From Daucus carota subsp. sativus (Eukaryota; Streptophyta; Magnoliopsida; Apiales; Apiaceae): a stretch of 64,000 bases of DNA. Shown piece after piece: positions 33,167-45,111 of this stretch. The stretch covers positions 15,780,545-15,844,544 of the forward strand of contig NC_030386.2 in the NCBI RefSeq assembly GCF_001625215.2, read 5' to 3'. Positions within the stretch are counted from its first letter, which is position 1; every line of letters begins with the position of its first letter. The notes under the pieces were generated by a model. That model was not told the DNA's origin, ran no database searches, and saw only the letters and a program-made list of their open reading frames with translations. Both the position numbers and the translations under genes were made by a program.

Positions 33167-36100
33167 ATGGATGAAGAGGATAATGCAACATCAGGTTCTG
33201 GTTCAGCAAGCAACAAAAAGACCAGGGGTCCTACGGTCTGCAAAAAACTGAAAAAAAGACTTGAAAAGCAGACTTTGGAGTGTACGATTAATTTTGATGA
33301 ATATGGTCAGCCATGTGGGGACATGCTTAAAGATTTCACCATTTATTTAGGATCGGTTGTCTGATTTCAAGTTGATATAAATTTGGAGAGTTGGGATGCA
33401 GTAAGTCCAGGCTTAAAGGATGTAATTTGGGATGATATTAAGGTATGCTTTTTATATGAAAATGCTTTTTATTACAAATTATGTTTTAAGGACTCCTGAT
33501 TTGTTTTATGCACTATACATTCCTTTTGCAACTGTTGATGGGATGACAGAACCACTAGCGTGACAATTATTTATGTATTGCCAATTTATATCCCTAGATT
33601 TATCCAAGAAAAGGAAATAGATGATGATGTACTAAATGGTTGGTGTTAAGAATGCGATACTATAAGCTAGCAGTGACATAACATAGACTTCCTGTCTTTA
33701 GTTAGCGGTACTTGTCTTCTATTTCTACTTTATATTGAGTATCTTACAAACACGTCTATCATACAAACACAGCATCTTTGAACAAAATAAGTCAGAGGAC
33801 AAACAGAAGCTGAAGGCAACTCTGTTGTATATTTCTGATTTAAAATTCTGATTCAATCTGACTTAAACCAGCCCCCGTTTTTTGACAAACCGATAAAATA
33901 TGTATATTTCTAACAGTCCTGTTCAGGCAGCTTTTTTGCCAGGACCATGTGATACTCATTTTTTAGGCTCTTATACAGATTCTAACTGTAAAACTGTTAG
34001 TGTCACTATTTACAGAATCGTTGGAATCTTGATGATTCACGAAGGAAGATTGTGTTGGAGAAAGCAGCCAAGCAATGGCGGGATTTCAAGGGTAAGCTGA
34101 CAAGGAATTTTTTGCGAGCTGGAAAGGATCCATGTGAAGTTTATCATTTCATCAGCCAGGAGCAATGGCAAACATACAAAAAGAGACGCGAAAGTGAAGA
34201 ATTTAAGGTACTGAATTACTAATGTGAGCTGTAGATTCTTATCATTTGTGTAATCTTTAGTCCGATAACATAGTATATAAAAAACTGCACAGTCAGATCC
34301 TGTTCATGTACATAAGTGCAGAGCGCATTCAGAATGAAATATCTTTTGTGCACACAATATCTTAGTTAAACTGAAATGAACTAAGTCCTGCAAAATATCT
34401 TGATATTAATAAGATTTTAAATATTGACAGTACTTTGTTCATTTTCTTTAACAGGCAATTAGTGAGAAGGCAAAAGAAAGCCAGAAACATAATGAGCATG
34501 TACATTTTCTTGGACCGAGTGGATATAAAGCAAAAAGGGCTAAGTGGTGCATTGAGGACCCCCTAACTAGTCTAGAAAACTCAGAATCAGTTGACTCGTC
34601 AATTTTATCAAGTGATCGAGGCAACCGGAGTTATGACTGGGTTAGAGCACGTAAAAAGAACGAGGACGGCAGTTATTACATCCCAAATAGTAAGACAAAG
34701 GAAGTATTTGTTAAAATGGTAAATTATTTAATTTTGCTCTTTAGTAAATTGTAATTACCCTTTCTATGTACCCTAGACATCATTATTTAGTAAACTGTTT
34801 ATTAATAATATATCCCCTCATGCAGGGAGAGTTGCAGAAGCAAGTTACAGAGGGAAGTTGGACACCACAGGGTCATGATGATATACTTTCACGGGCACTT
34901 GGACGTAAGGAGCATGGAGGACGTGTTAGAGGTGTTGGAGGAGGAGCAAAAATCAAAGATGTCTTTGGATCGGGAAAAAACAAACAGAGTGGGGTCGTCT
35001 CGATGGATGAATTGGCCATGATCACACAATAAATCACCAAGAAAATTCAAAAAGATCGAGATGATGAACACAAAACTTCATGGGATGTTTCAGCATTTAA
35101 AACAGATGGGTCTCTCACTTCCGGAGGATAATTTCATGAATGATATCGGAAACCCAAGTCCTGGTATTGTTCGAAGCAGCTGCCAGTCAGTAGGAGGAAA
35201 TGATCATATATCAGAGCTGAGGGTATAACAATTTTCTAGTTAGTTTATATACTATCATTGTCTACATTATCTTTATTTAATCTTCTAATGCTATTCTACT
35301 TGTATGAAAATGCAGACACCAACTCTTTGTCGGCTTTGTGTGGTAGATAAGGTAAAAGATAGAGTTATTGTGGCTAGGGGCACTGTATTTCCATCAAACA
35401 ATGAAGGGAGTAACATGATTCATAATAATCCAATTATTGCTCAAAATGTTAGAGTTTCAATTGATGATGTTGTACCAGAATTTCAACTGACTCCCCTTCC
35501 AGTGACTTCTGAACATGAAACGATAGGAAATGCTGAGGGTAGTTTTGTGCAGTGGCCTAAGGAGCTCGTGATCTTGGGACAGGTACATAATTTATATTAA
35601 GGCACTGAATTTTTTTCACATTCAATTGCTTTTTCTTTTTGTGCCTCTAACTGTGATTTATTAGGATCCCGTATCGTTGGAGAAGAAAAAAGGTCATGAA
35701 AAAAGCCCAGAAAAAGTTGTCACAAAGCCTGGGAGTAAAGGTTCAGCGACTCAGTTGAAGAAAGGCGTGAGTGATGAAAATTCAACTCAGAATTGTAGAT
35801 CTTTACGCTACTTGCTTGAGCAACGTGGTTCAAAAGATGCAACCTTTACTTTTGAAGATGGAACAATTACCATATATGTGACATACGAAGATGTTGATCA
35901 ATTCTTGAAAAAGAGTTGGTTAAATATACCCATCTTGGAAATCTATTCGAAGTAAGAGTACTCCTTTTTCTAAAAATCTGCTCTCGAGTTGTTTATTACT
36001 ATGCATGTTTATTGTGATATGATGTATAATGTTGCAGGTACATTGCGAAATTGTGCAACGAGATGAATGATGATAGATTTGCATTTATGTCACCATCTAG

Positions 36101-36927
36101 ACCGGTGATAAATCACAAGCGTGAATATAACCGTATTGAGGAAGTCACTCAGTATATGACATAGTTTTTAGTTACAAACAAAGATAAGCGTTTTATCTTT
36201 GCACCATACATCCAAGAGTAAGAACAAAATAAAATTATTTGAGTATTTTCATTGACATTATAATTTCTATATATGTTTAAAATTTATGTGTGCATTGTTG
36301 TAGTGATCATTGGATGTTGCTTCTATTCTGTTTGGATGAAAGTGTCATTTACGTGTTTGATTCATTGAGAAGGGAGCGGGATATTCGGTTGACAACACCT
36401 ACACGAACGTAAGTCATATTTGATGTTAATTTGAAGAAGTACATGATATAAACGATGCGGATTATGTAACCTATTCTTATTGTATAGGGCATATAAACTG
36501 TATGTAGCACAAGGTGGCAGGAAGAATAACCGAAAGGAATTTCTTTGGTGTCATGCAGATGTTCAGGTGGTACTTGTTGATTAATATAATTTTGTTCTCT
36601 GACATTATTCATTCTGATAATATTCTTGGTTTCTTTGTATAGTGTCCTCAACAACAAGGAGGTACAGAGTGCGGTTTATTTGTTATGAGGTACATGCATG
36701 AAATATTCCTGCTTTCTCAAAAAAATCCTAATACCAATTGGAAAGAGGTAAGAGCAAAATATATAGTTAATGATTCTTATAGGAATATTGAACTCATTAT
36801 TTTGTCTAAATATGTTAATATCATCATTTGCATTTTCAAGGGCCTTGGTTCAAGAAGGTATTTAAAGAAGGAACTCAATGAGGTTCGGGAACTGTGGGCT
36901 GAGTTTTTTACAGTTGAATGTCTATAA
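33167..36927 (+). pseudogene. CACTA second gene: Transposase_24, DUF8039-like and Ulp1-protease parts
   Basis: Eleven exons can be drawn with GT..AG borders: 33167-33442, 34016-34207, 34455-34718, 34826-35222, 35316-35582, 35665-35951, 36038-36217, 36304-36418, 36488-36566, 36653-36747 and 36841-36927. The first four carry a Transposase_24 (TNPA-like) region with W-x-x-F-K and KAKESQKHNE-type segments. Exon 5 resembles DUF8039 (LCRLCVVDKV; WPKELV). Exons 7-11 are a C48 Ulp1-type cysteine protease with His in DHWMLL, Asp in FDSL, Gln before GGTECG and the Cys in it. Three in-frame stops (33362 TGA, about 35030 TAA, about 36163 TAG) and one frameshift near 35050 show it is dead. Its likely role was end-binding plus removal of SUMO-type tags. 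Confidence 0.8.
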
Positions 36928-37339
36928 TGAGGTTTGAAAACAACTTCCATTAATTAAATTATATGTATTGATTTGTAATCATATGACTACTAACTTGCTT
37001 TACTTGTTCATATGTACAGATAGTTGACAGACTTTAATGGCCACTACAAGCTTTTTAGTGGTAAGGACGAGAGCGAAGACTGAGGCAACTGACTTATTAC
37101 TACGTATTGATTTCATAATTTTTAGTGTGGACATGTACTTTGACAAGAAGAACTATGGGTTGTAATACATTTAATTTTAATGTACATTGATTAATTCCAA
37201 GTTAAGTTTGTGTAATTTTAGTTTATTAGTGCTATTGACTTTGGGCATTTGGTGTTGGATTCATTTACATTACTGAATGATGCACAGGGTTAATATATAT
37301 ATAAAAAAGGGTCAGAAGCAGAAAAATATATATAAATTA

Positions 37340-37755
37340 AAAAAAAAACTTTAGGCCACGGCAGTTTGTAAGCCGACGCTATAGGTGTAATCTTTAGCGT
37401 CGCCTATTTGACTACCGACGCATAAGATACAGGCCAAAAAAATGAATTTAAGCAACGCCTATATGACCACCGACGCTTAAGGTACGACTTCTTGCGTCGG
37501 GTCTTTGACCTGCGACGCATAAAACTAAACTTTAGGCTACGGCATTTTACACACCCGACGCACAAAACTAACTTTAGGCGTCGGTTGACAGGTCTATTGC
37601 GTCGGCAGTTAACCGTGGCAATATACACTTAAGCGTCGGTGTTTTTAACCGACGCAATTGATACTACCCTATAGCGTCGGGTTCATATACTACGCTGGAC
37701 TGCCGACGCTAAAGGCCTAATTTAACCGTAGCTAAAAGTCATTTTTGTACTAGTG
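37340..37755 (+). repeat. 3' subterminal repeat array of CACTA element
   Basis: GCGTCGG and CCGACGC units in alternating orientation mirror the 5' array and end at the terminal TTTTTGTACTAGTG. The frame on the minus strand at 37404-37628 is made of these repeats and is not a gene. Bases 36928-37339 hold only the AT-rich downstream flank of the second gene. Confidence 0.85.
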
Positions 37756-38746
37756 AATGGAGCGAGGAACACAATTCTTTTTGCAAATTATTCTGCAATT
37801 TGGAATCAATATCCTGCAAAATAGACCCTTCATTATCTAACTTCTCCAAGTCTTGCTAATCTGTGTAAGAAATCAAAAATTGAAAATGGAGCACATTTAA
37901 TGAATATATGATAAATTATGATTAGCACGAGATGAACATACTGCATCTTCCTCATGGTTAAACGATTCCTTCGAGATATGTAGTTGCGAAAATCCACATA
38001 CAAAAAATAATCGACAAGATGCAGAACAAAAGCAGGATATTTTCTTTTCCCACAAAGTCAGCAACCATATGTAACCGCCGCTACACTCTCGCTCAGTTTG
38101 GATAATTGTTACAATTACTACTTTAAACAAATTGAAAAATTGATTAAACTGCAGCCCTTGGATGAGGATATAATGGAAGGTCAGGTTGGGACTCCGAGAA
38201 CTCCAAAAAAAGTGGGACTCCAAATAACTTTTCTCTATATATATAATGTATATGAATTATAAATTTCATTTATTTTTAAAATATGAATCTATAGTAGCTT
38301 GTTTCTTCTTTCCCCTAGGCCAAAATTAACCCCATCCTTGACTTTATGTAAATCATAAATAACTCCCGGAATGTTTTGATCATGTTGTAACAAGTAATTG
38401 TTTAAAGTGTTGATTGCTTGAAGTGCTTCTTTTGATGACACGCTTGGGATGATGTACAATACGTACACTGCACATGTTACAGTACATGTATACTCTATCT
38501 AGTGCAAGCATGAATTTAGTTTTCACATATGATTAATTATTGCATGTGACTGATTCTTGTTTTTAAAAATAATGAATTATTATTTGTAAACATATAGAAA
38601 ATCTGTAAAATAATTAAATATTACTTTATCAATAAAGTAATAAAATATTATTATATCGATAAAGTAATAAATTCGGTAAAGTAATATTTTTTCCCGGTCC
38701 GAGGGGTATTAATTTAAAGAGGTTTAACTGTATTATGGGACCTAGG

Positions 38747-38990
38747 TGAGGTTAAAATAAATCTTTCTTGACTAAAATAAAAAAAATGATGTAGAAGTTA
38801 GAAATAAGTTAAGACTTATAAGTGATTAAAGTGTTTGGGAAAAAAGCAGAAACTGTGAGAGAAAAACTAGCATTTGTAACTTCTAAATATTGCTTCTGTT
38901 TTTTTACTCAAACGGGTTAACAAAAGTATAAGCCAACTTTTTGGAGAAAAATACTTCTTATAAATTGCCAAACATACACTATATTAAATA
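38747..38990. mobile_element. hAT-like MITE, copy A
   Basis: Aligns, in inverted orientation, with copy C (59160-59625) and in the same orientation with copy B (48622-48780). Shared blocks include AGTTAAGACTTATAA, AAAGTGTTTGGGAAA-AAGCAGAA, a TTGCTTCTG block and ACAAACGGGTTAA-like sequence. Ends carry a TTTGG...CCAAA pair. Family assignment is tentative; repetition is certain. Confidence 0.6.
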
Positions 38991-38994
38991 ATTT

Positions 38995-39470
38995 TTTTGA
39001 TGAGATTGATTAGAGATAAGAATTTTTTAACAAATCATTATTTTAGTAGGGTAATTATAACAAATAATATAAAGAAAATCGAGAGCATTAGAGGACAAAT
39101 AATTATTGAAAGGATTATGGATAATAAGTAGGGAGAGAAACAACAACAACAAGAACAACAACAAGAACAACAAAAACAATAATAATAGTTTTAACCTTTA
39201 TACTTGTATGAATAGATATTTATCCTTAAGGGCATTAGTGAAGAACTAAGTATCAAATTAAAGGTCCTTGGATGCAAATGGAGAAAATTATCTCTTTATA
39301 AAGACATCATCAATTAATCATAATTATAATTAGTAGTGAGAGAAGCAATAGAGAAGGAGAAGAAAAGGGGAAGAGAAAAGAAAGAAAGATTAAAGAAGAA
39401 GCTGATGAAGAACAAGGAGATTAAACTACAATCAAGATATTATTATACTAATACCCACTTTATTTTCGGT
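38995..39470 (+). repeat. Degraded LTR-like sequence, copy 2
   Basis: Direct-orientation relative of 11880-12420 (see that entry), about 27 kb away, with the same order of blocks and the same terminal CTAATACCCACTT. An (AAC)n-like microsatellite replaces the (AAT)n/(GAT)n of copy 1. Confidence 0.5.
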
Positions 39471-39477
39471 ATTTTCT

Positions 39478-39812
39478 CCACATTTTCTTAGCAATCTCAC
39501 AATTATTGATCATGTTATTGTACATGACATTATTAAGAGCTTCAATCAGTATCTATTGTAGCCCACTATCCAGCAATACCTTTTCCTTCTTAGAACTTGT
39601 GAATTGAGGTGTTTCCTTAGACACATAATATGTGGGAATGACCTCATCTTCTTTTGTAGCTGTTGGAACAAGGTTCGTGGGAGCGAAGGAATTGTTATTT
39701 AAGATTTTAGGGTAGAGAAGATTTGCTATTTATATGAACATCATCACTTTCTTCTTCCATAAAGTATAATTGGCTTTTTCAAATGGAGGAATCTTGATGC
39801 TGCTCAATTTAT
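39478..39812 (-). pseudogene. Decayed Copia gag fragment
   Basis: Read on the minus strand, the sequence begins with IPPFEKANYTLWKKKVMMF, the standard opening of Copia Gag (DUF4219/UBN2), and after about 80 degenerate residues gives ALNNVMYNNMINNCEIAKKMW, the equivalent of the S/NCxTAKEIW block. At least two in-frame stops are present. No LTR was identified for it. The following 1.1 kb (39813-40950) holds nothing recognisable apart from a TG-rich microsatellite at 40790-40915. Confidence 0.65.
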
Positions 39813-41011
39813 GTGAACTAATTTTAATATGATCTTTAACAGTTTACTTTTAGCTTTCTACTCTGAAAGCGAGAATAAAACACAGAAGTGAGGTTGAATA
39901 TATATGTGTTATTGGAAGATTTTCAATTTTTCTTGATAAATCTATGAACACAAACATTCAAAACAAGAAGATCTTATGAAGGGTGGAGGCACAGATAATA
40001 AACAACTGCATCACTTAAAGTATTCATGAAATAAAAATAAAATTGCAAACATAGTTAATTCTAAACTAATGTATTATTAGTTTTGAATTATGCTACAATC
40101 TAGGTTGTTTATGAGAATTTCTCAACTGCGAATTTGAAACTTATAGGGATAAGTTCTTGAATTTAGCACTTCAATGGATACAAAAAATGAAACTAGAGGT
40201 CCTGGATTTATTGAATAACACATGTAATTGTGCAAAATTGCCTAAAAAGCTAGCAAGAAACCTAGCACGATTGTTAGCTTGAATTAATTAGCGACCTGCA
40301 GTTTGGACTACAAAGTCTTCTCTATCATTTGTCTTGACCATCTTTCATCTTGATCATTAATTTCTGATGTAAGCTTCAAACTTTGATTGTAGACTTTTCA
40401 CCTATTCTCCAAGAAAAAATAAATCTTTGAAAACAGTAGCGGTGGTCCATTTTGTCTGCTCCATTCCACTACGTTCTTGTCTGGAGGGTTTGACTTCACT
40501 ATGTTGCCAATAACTCCACTTAATTGCATAGTGCTTGACTTGTCGATTGCTCTACGATTGTTGTAGCATATATTCCTTGTTAGCTAGCTTTTAACCTGCA
40601 GCTTTTAAATCACTTTAGCTTGCAAACATTTGATGTAAGTGAAAATGGAATGGGAGAAGATGGTACAATGAACTGTCCTTGTAAACGTTAAAGAAATTTG
40701 AATTGGTTAAATATCGATGATGTTAGATTTGTATAATTTGTATAATTTGTTTTGTATAATTTGTATAATTTTTCGATTACAAAGAGGTTTGTATGTGTAT
40801 GTGTTTGTGTTTGTGTTAAGGGGATAAGGGAATAAGTTTGTGTGTGTGTGTGTGTATGTGTAAGTGTTAAGCGTGTATGTGTTTGTGTTAAGGGGATAAG
40901 TGTGTATGTGTATGCGTTTTTTTGGATTTAACTTGATTTTAATAAATTCTATTGTAGGGGCTCTTTTGTTGGGTAATGATAGTGGTCATGATTACAATGA
41001 CCATATTTATC

Positions 41012-42599
41012 ATGGCAAGGAAAAGAAAAGCAACCGACAAGGACACCTATAAAGGCAAGGGAAAGTCCGATGGTAATAGTACAGGCAAAAGGAAGGGAAA
41101 AGGCAAGGGCAAGCGAGGAGAAAAGGGAAAGAGCTCGTTGGTGTTGCGTGACGAGCCAACGGATTCGGATACCGAATCGGAGCCCGAGCAAAATACAATG
41201 GAGGCGGAACTGGAAACAAGAGTAGTGAGGAGACCGCGGTCACATTGATGCGGAATTTTTGGAGCTAAAATACCAACAAGACCTCGACGGATCAATATCT
41301 CCGATGGACAGTAAGTATATTGTTTTATATGTAGTGTTTTGTAGTGATTTGTAATGATTTTTAGTGTTAAATCTGTGTAGCGTGCGTTAGTTATTAATAA
41401 TTTGTTGACCAATTATATTTATAATATTCTTATATTTTGTTGGTAATTGGTTTGATTATTCAATGATAATCCTTGTACTTGTTGATATTATGTAGAAATA
41501 TTATAGGCAATTGAAAGGTCAAAGCCGTTCAATAGCCAAATCTATCATTGAAGATCACATAAAGTTCATAATCAAAAGGACCATGAATGAATTGAAGAGG
41601 AGAGTCGAGAGAAAATCAAGGGAGGAAGGGGTTTCAAAGTTGGCTTTGAAACCGGAATATTAGAATATCATTTTTTGGAAAGATCTTCTCAAGTGTTGGG
41701 ACACGGATGAAGGCCATTTGCATAGGTCGGAAGTTGGAGCTGCTAATCGGCAACGCGTGGAAAGGTTGCATAGCGCGGGTGCTCGCTCCTTCAACCGTGT
41801 GCGTGAGGTAATACTATTTTTAATATGCGCGCGCGCACACACACACAAAAATTTTGTTTTTACCTTATAATTATATAATATATAATATCCAAATCCAAAT
41901 GCTAATATATAATATGCTAATGCAAATGCTAATACCTTATAATTACTTTGTGGTATAATTCAAGAACATGAAAAAGAAATTCGCTAAGAGTCCGACAAAG
42001 CTTGAGGTGTGGGATGAATGCCTCACTAGGGTCGGCTCCACTCCCGAGAACCGAATATATACTACCCCGCCGCTATGCGCATTGCGGTAATCTTCTAATT
42101 TTAGCACTTTGTGTTTTTTAGAATACAAATACATATGTTTATATCATAACCATGAATGCTAATTAATTGTGCTAAATGTGTAGGAACGATATGCCTCCAT
42201 TCTTGAGCGTATGCCGGTGGAGGTTACTCAAACGGGGGAGCGGGATGAGCTTTGGGATTGGTAGATGGAAGCAATGGAGGTTCCCCAAGGCGAGGTTGTT
42301 CATATTGTAGGGACGTTGCTCGAGGATGTCCTCCAAAAAATGGATGCTCGTGTTTAAATGATAATATACTTATGAAATTATGGTTTGTTTTTTTGTTTTG
42401 ATTGATATGTGAAAATGGTTTTCTAATTGGTTCACATGTTTTTGTAGGCAAATGCGCAAGAGGGAGAGAAAGATTACACTGATGTGGACGAGGACACGGA
42501 TGAAAACACGGATGATGAGCTTGAAGGTGAAGGTGAAGGTGGTGGTGAAGGCGGTGGCGAAGACGATGATGGATCATCCGATGTTTCTTTGTCCAACTA
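41012..42599 (+). pseudogene. Transposase_24-like gene of the CACTA relic
   Basis: Begins MARKRKATDKDTYKGKGK (a basic Gly/Lys-rich N-terminus usual for the second CACTA protein). The frame is lost near 41248. Later exons can be read: about 41495-41808, containing WKDLLKCWDTDEGH and RVERLHSAGARSFNRVRE; about 41966-42089, containing KSPTKLEVWDECLTR; and about 42184-42265. These correspond to the Transposase_24 order of W-x-x-L/F, SKSFAR-like and P-x-x-x-E-x-W blocks. A final acidic Asp/Glu/Gly-rich exon ends at 42599. In-frame stops occur at about 41659 and 42262, so it is a pseudogene. Confidence 0.6.
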
Positions 42600-42884
42600 G
42601 TTTAATTTGATAATGTAATTTGGTTTAACGGATGGTATATATGAAGACAATGTTGGCATAATTTTGAATGTTTGAGTTTTGTAATATATTTTTGCTTAAT
42701 TAGAATGGTAGAACTTGTTTTCGTTTAATATTTGTGTTTGGTTGTTCTGTGATGTTTGGTTGTTTAGGATGCTTGGTTTGGTTGGTAATTGTGTGTAGGA
42801 TGATTAGTTTGGTTGGTAATTGGTTTTGGTACAGGAATGGTATGGAAACAGCAGAAGAATCTGCAATTTTTTTAAAAAATAACC

Positions 42885-43458
42885 AAGAAAATCGACCGCT
42901 TGGACTCATAATCGACCGTTTATTACCATATTATTACCTGAAAACCGACCACGTTCAAATAAAACCGACCGTTCAATTTATATAAAATCTAGAAAACTGA
43001 CCGTCTTCATTAAGAGACGGTCGGTTATATGCCGGTCGGTAATACATATTAGGAAACCGTATTGGGCAAAACCCGACCGACACATAACCGACCGTGGGTG
43101 AAAATTTGACCACGTTCGGTTTTATATCTGGTCAACAGAATATAAAAGGGACATAACTGACCATTTCCAGTGTTCGGTTTTAACGTTCGTTTCTGACGTG
43201 GTGTGACACCTGTTTCCACGTGGTGACAGGTGTCACAATGTGGGACCATATTTCTGAGAATCCAAAATGACATAAGTGACCATCTCTACGGTCAGTTATA
43301 AAAGTGTTAAACACGACCAATTTGCATAACCGACTAGGTTTTAACCGACCACGTTTTAACCGACCACGGCCGACGGTCGGTTTTATCCCTATAACCGACC
43401 GATAACATTTATAACCGACAATTTTGTGTGGTCGGTTTTGACCTGTTTCCGTGTAGTG
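42885..43458 (+). repeat. 3' subterminal CCGACC array of CACTA relic
   Basis: More than fifteen AACCGACC or GGTCGGTT units in both orientations over 570 bases, clearly different in sequence from the GCGTCGG set of the larger CACTA element and from the ACGACGG set at the left edge of the window. The three elements therefore belong to separate families with different binding-site words. Confidence 0.75.
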
Positions 43459-44377
43459 ATATATGTGAATCTCTCCCATTCTCATAACTTTAAATTGGCC
43501 CAACTTCCCCGGCCACCTACACTGATATTTCGTTTGCGGCAGTGACAACGATGAGCACATCTGTGATCTGTGTGGGAGAGGCAGGCCATGTGGGATAGAG
43601 TCTCATCTGTGGTAACCAACAGCAAAAATTCAGTACACGACGGAAAGGGGGTGAGGGGGTACACGTGCATTTTCGAACATCATCTGCTTAAGTCTGCACG
43701 ATGTACAGTAACATGGGGTTCAATACTCAGCCACCCACACAGAGATTGTGTACTAAAACTAACCATGTAGCTAGCACTCTGTTGGAACAAAGATATTTTT
43801 AGACATGTTTTTTTGGCTTCAGACAAATTCAGGTTACGTGGCCTTTTCTAGATGAGTGATTGCAAAATCTAAGTATCGCATCTCTCATTTCACACTGATT
43901 GACTTGTTTTTCAAAATATCTAGGATAGGATTTCGTTGTTAGTTGAATGAGACTAATGTAAGGTGTCCATGTTGGCAGTGAAAAGTGATGCTGCAGCTGA
44001 AGATCACATGAGTTCCTGTGTTTACCCACGTGAAGCGGCCTTTCGTGCTCCCTCGGGCCTCAGCCTCCAACCTAGCCTCACAAATTTAGTAGTCTATTTT
44101 TGAAAAACTAGACGAAATAAGATGTTTTAATGTTAGGCAATAATTGAGATGAGGATATTTTGTTTATGAGAATAGTAAAAATAATTGTTCTGCATTTTTT
44201 AAAAAATACAAAATAATTATTTTGGAAAATTTTCAGAATGTTGTTTTGTTTAGCAATAGAACAATAGTGTTCTCAGTGTTCTCACGCTAAAAACTGTTCT
44301 CCACTGAGCACGACCCTTTAATGTTATATATATTTGGACAACATTATTTTTGATAATTTAACAAAAAAGACTATTTC
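43459..44377. other. Intergenic sequence, nothing recognised
   Basis: Somewhat less AT-rich to about 44050, then AT-rich. Short open frames on both strands here have no recognisable domain and overlap one another. Confidence 0.5.
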
Positions 44378-44462
44378 CACTACAACAAAACACGGTATTT
44401 ATGATCGATAACTTACGACAAATTTAAAGCTTAATTTCTATCGTGAATACCCTGTTTTGTTC
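44378..44462. mobile_element. Tiny CACTA-type foldback remnant
   Basis: Opens CACTACAACAAAACACGG and, 60 bases on, shows the inverse CCCTGTTTTGTT preceded by CTATCGTGAATA, which pairs with TATTTATGATCG. A TTACGACA unit like the left-edge CACTA family lies between. The right end lacks GTAGTG, so the element is truncated. Confidence 0.5.
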
Positions 44463-44507
44463 ATCCTTCAACTCGAACGGTGGACAATAAGACATATGTA
44501 TTTCGTA

Positions 44508-44846
44508 GAGCAAGTCCGAAAAATACCTTATAACATGTTCTAAATTATAATTTGGGATATTTGATTAAAAATGCTGATTCTACGATGTCCTAATGATGCC
44601 TTAAATTACTAAGAAAACCTTTTCAAACCTTATTTAGGAGCACCTTTCTCTTTCACCTATCCTATATTTTATTATAAATTCTTAAACACAAATATTTTAT
44701 ATTGTGTTTTAATAATAAAATATTAAACATATTTAAGGATGTGACACATTACTAATGGAGTTGAATTATTTTAATATGTTCTAGATTACTAGGACATCAT
44801 TTTTATATTATATTTAAGACTTCAAATAGGACACTGGACTTGGCTT
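44508..44846. mobile_element. Tourist-like MITE (weak)
   Basis: Left end GAGCAAGTCCGAAAAATACC and right end in reverse AAGCCAAGTCCAGTGTCC form a short imperfect inverted pair. Composition and internal ATGTTCTAAATTA / TAATATGTTCTAGATTA inverted blocks fit a MITE. The target duplication is not clean. Confidence 0.45.
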
Positions 44847-45111
44847 AACGCAGACTAACCCTAGCTAGTATGTAGGGTTCGGGGAGAGCAAGCCACACGC
44901 TGCATTCATGGTTCAGTTTCAAAATCGGCATTTTCTTTTTTCGATAAACAAAAGGGCGACAAATTTTATTAACTTGCATCAGTCCAGTAGCTATGCCACA
45001 GGAACGTTAGGTTATATATAGATAGATATCTTTGCTGTAGAAATATGGTCAGCTTTGACAATAACTTAAAATAATAATAAAATACTATTTTTAAAAATAT
45101 AAATGATCAAT

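Larger units (their letters stand above)
13369..37755 (+). mobile_element. CACTA (En/Spm) transposon with nested Sirevirus
   Basis: Begins CACTAGTACAAAAAATG and ends, in reverse, CACTAGTACAAAAATGAC. The 3-bp target duplication is AAT (13366-13368 and 37756-37758). Both termini carry inverted GCGTCGG/CCGACGC subterminal repeats. Without the Sirevirus the element is about 11.7 kb. It has two genes on the plus strand: a TNP2-type transposase (16025-17029 plus 29735-31998) and an 11-exon gene with Transposase_24, DUF8039-like and Ulp1 protease parts (33167-36927). Both are disrupted, so the element is dead. Confidence 0.93.
12859..38238. mobile_element. Second-layer TIR element, split by CACTA insertion
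   Basis: The left end (TATATAGAGAGAG...GTTATTTGGAGACCCACTTTG) is mirrored by the right end read in reverse (TATATAGAGAAAAGTTATTTGG, then AGTCCCACTTTTTTTGG). Imperfect inverted repeats extend about 100 bp. It lies in a TA/GA microsatellite inside the Emigrant-like element. Its body contains a 231-bp tandem repeat and, on the right, about 360 bp of AT-rich non-coding sequence (37880-38238). No coding capacity of its own is visible. Superfamily unknown. Confidence 0.6.
12645..38730. mobile_element. Emigrant-like (Tc1/mariner-pogo type) MITE, split by nested insertions
   Basis: The outermost layer of the nest. The left end CAGTTAAACCTGGATTAA, preceded by TA, mirrors the right end read in reverse, CAGTTAAACCTCTTTAAA, also flanked by TA (12643-12644 and 38731-38732). 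These ends and the TA duplication resemble the Arabidopsis Emigrant family. Its own sequence is only about 200 bp on the left (12645-12855) and 170 bp on the right (38560-38730), full of AAAGTAATA repeats. Everything between was inserted later. Family assignment is from memory of the Emigrant terminus. Confidence 0.7.
40950..43458 (+). mobile_element. CACTA relic with 3' end preserved
   Basis: The right end reads, in reverse, CACTACACGGAAACAGG and ends at 43458, preceded by a dense array of CCGACC/GGTCGG units. No matching 5' CACTACACGG was found upstream, so the left border (about 40950) is where recognisable coding begins, and the left terminus appears lost. It contains one decayed gene. 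Confidence 0.65.

Noticed and set aside
37404-37628. Minus-strand frame rich in Arg
   Set aside because: Made of GCGTCGG subterminal repeats.
42224-42577. His/Pro-rich minus-strand frame
   Set aside because: Shadow of the acidic Glu/Gly-rich exon of the CACTA relic on the plus strand.
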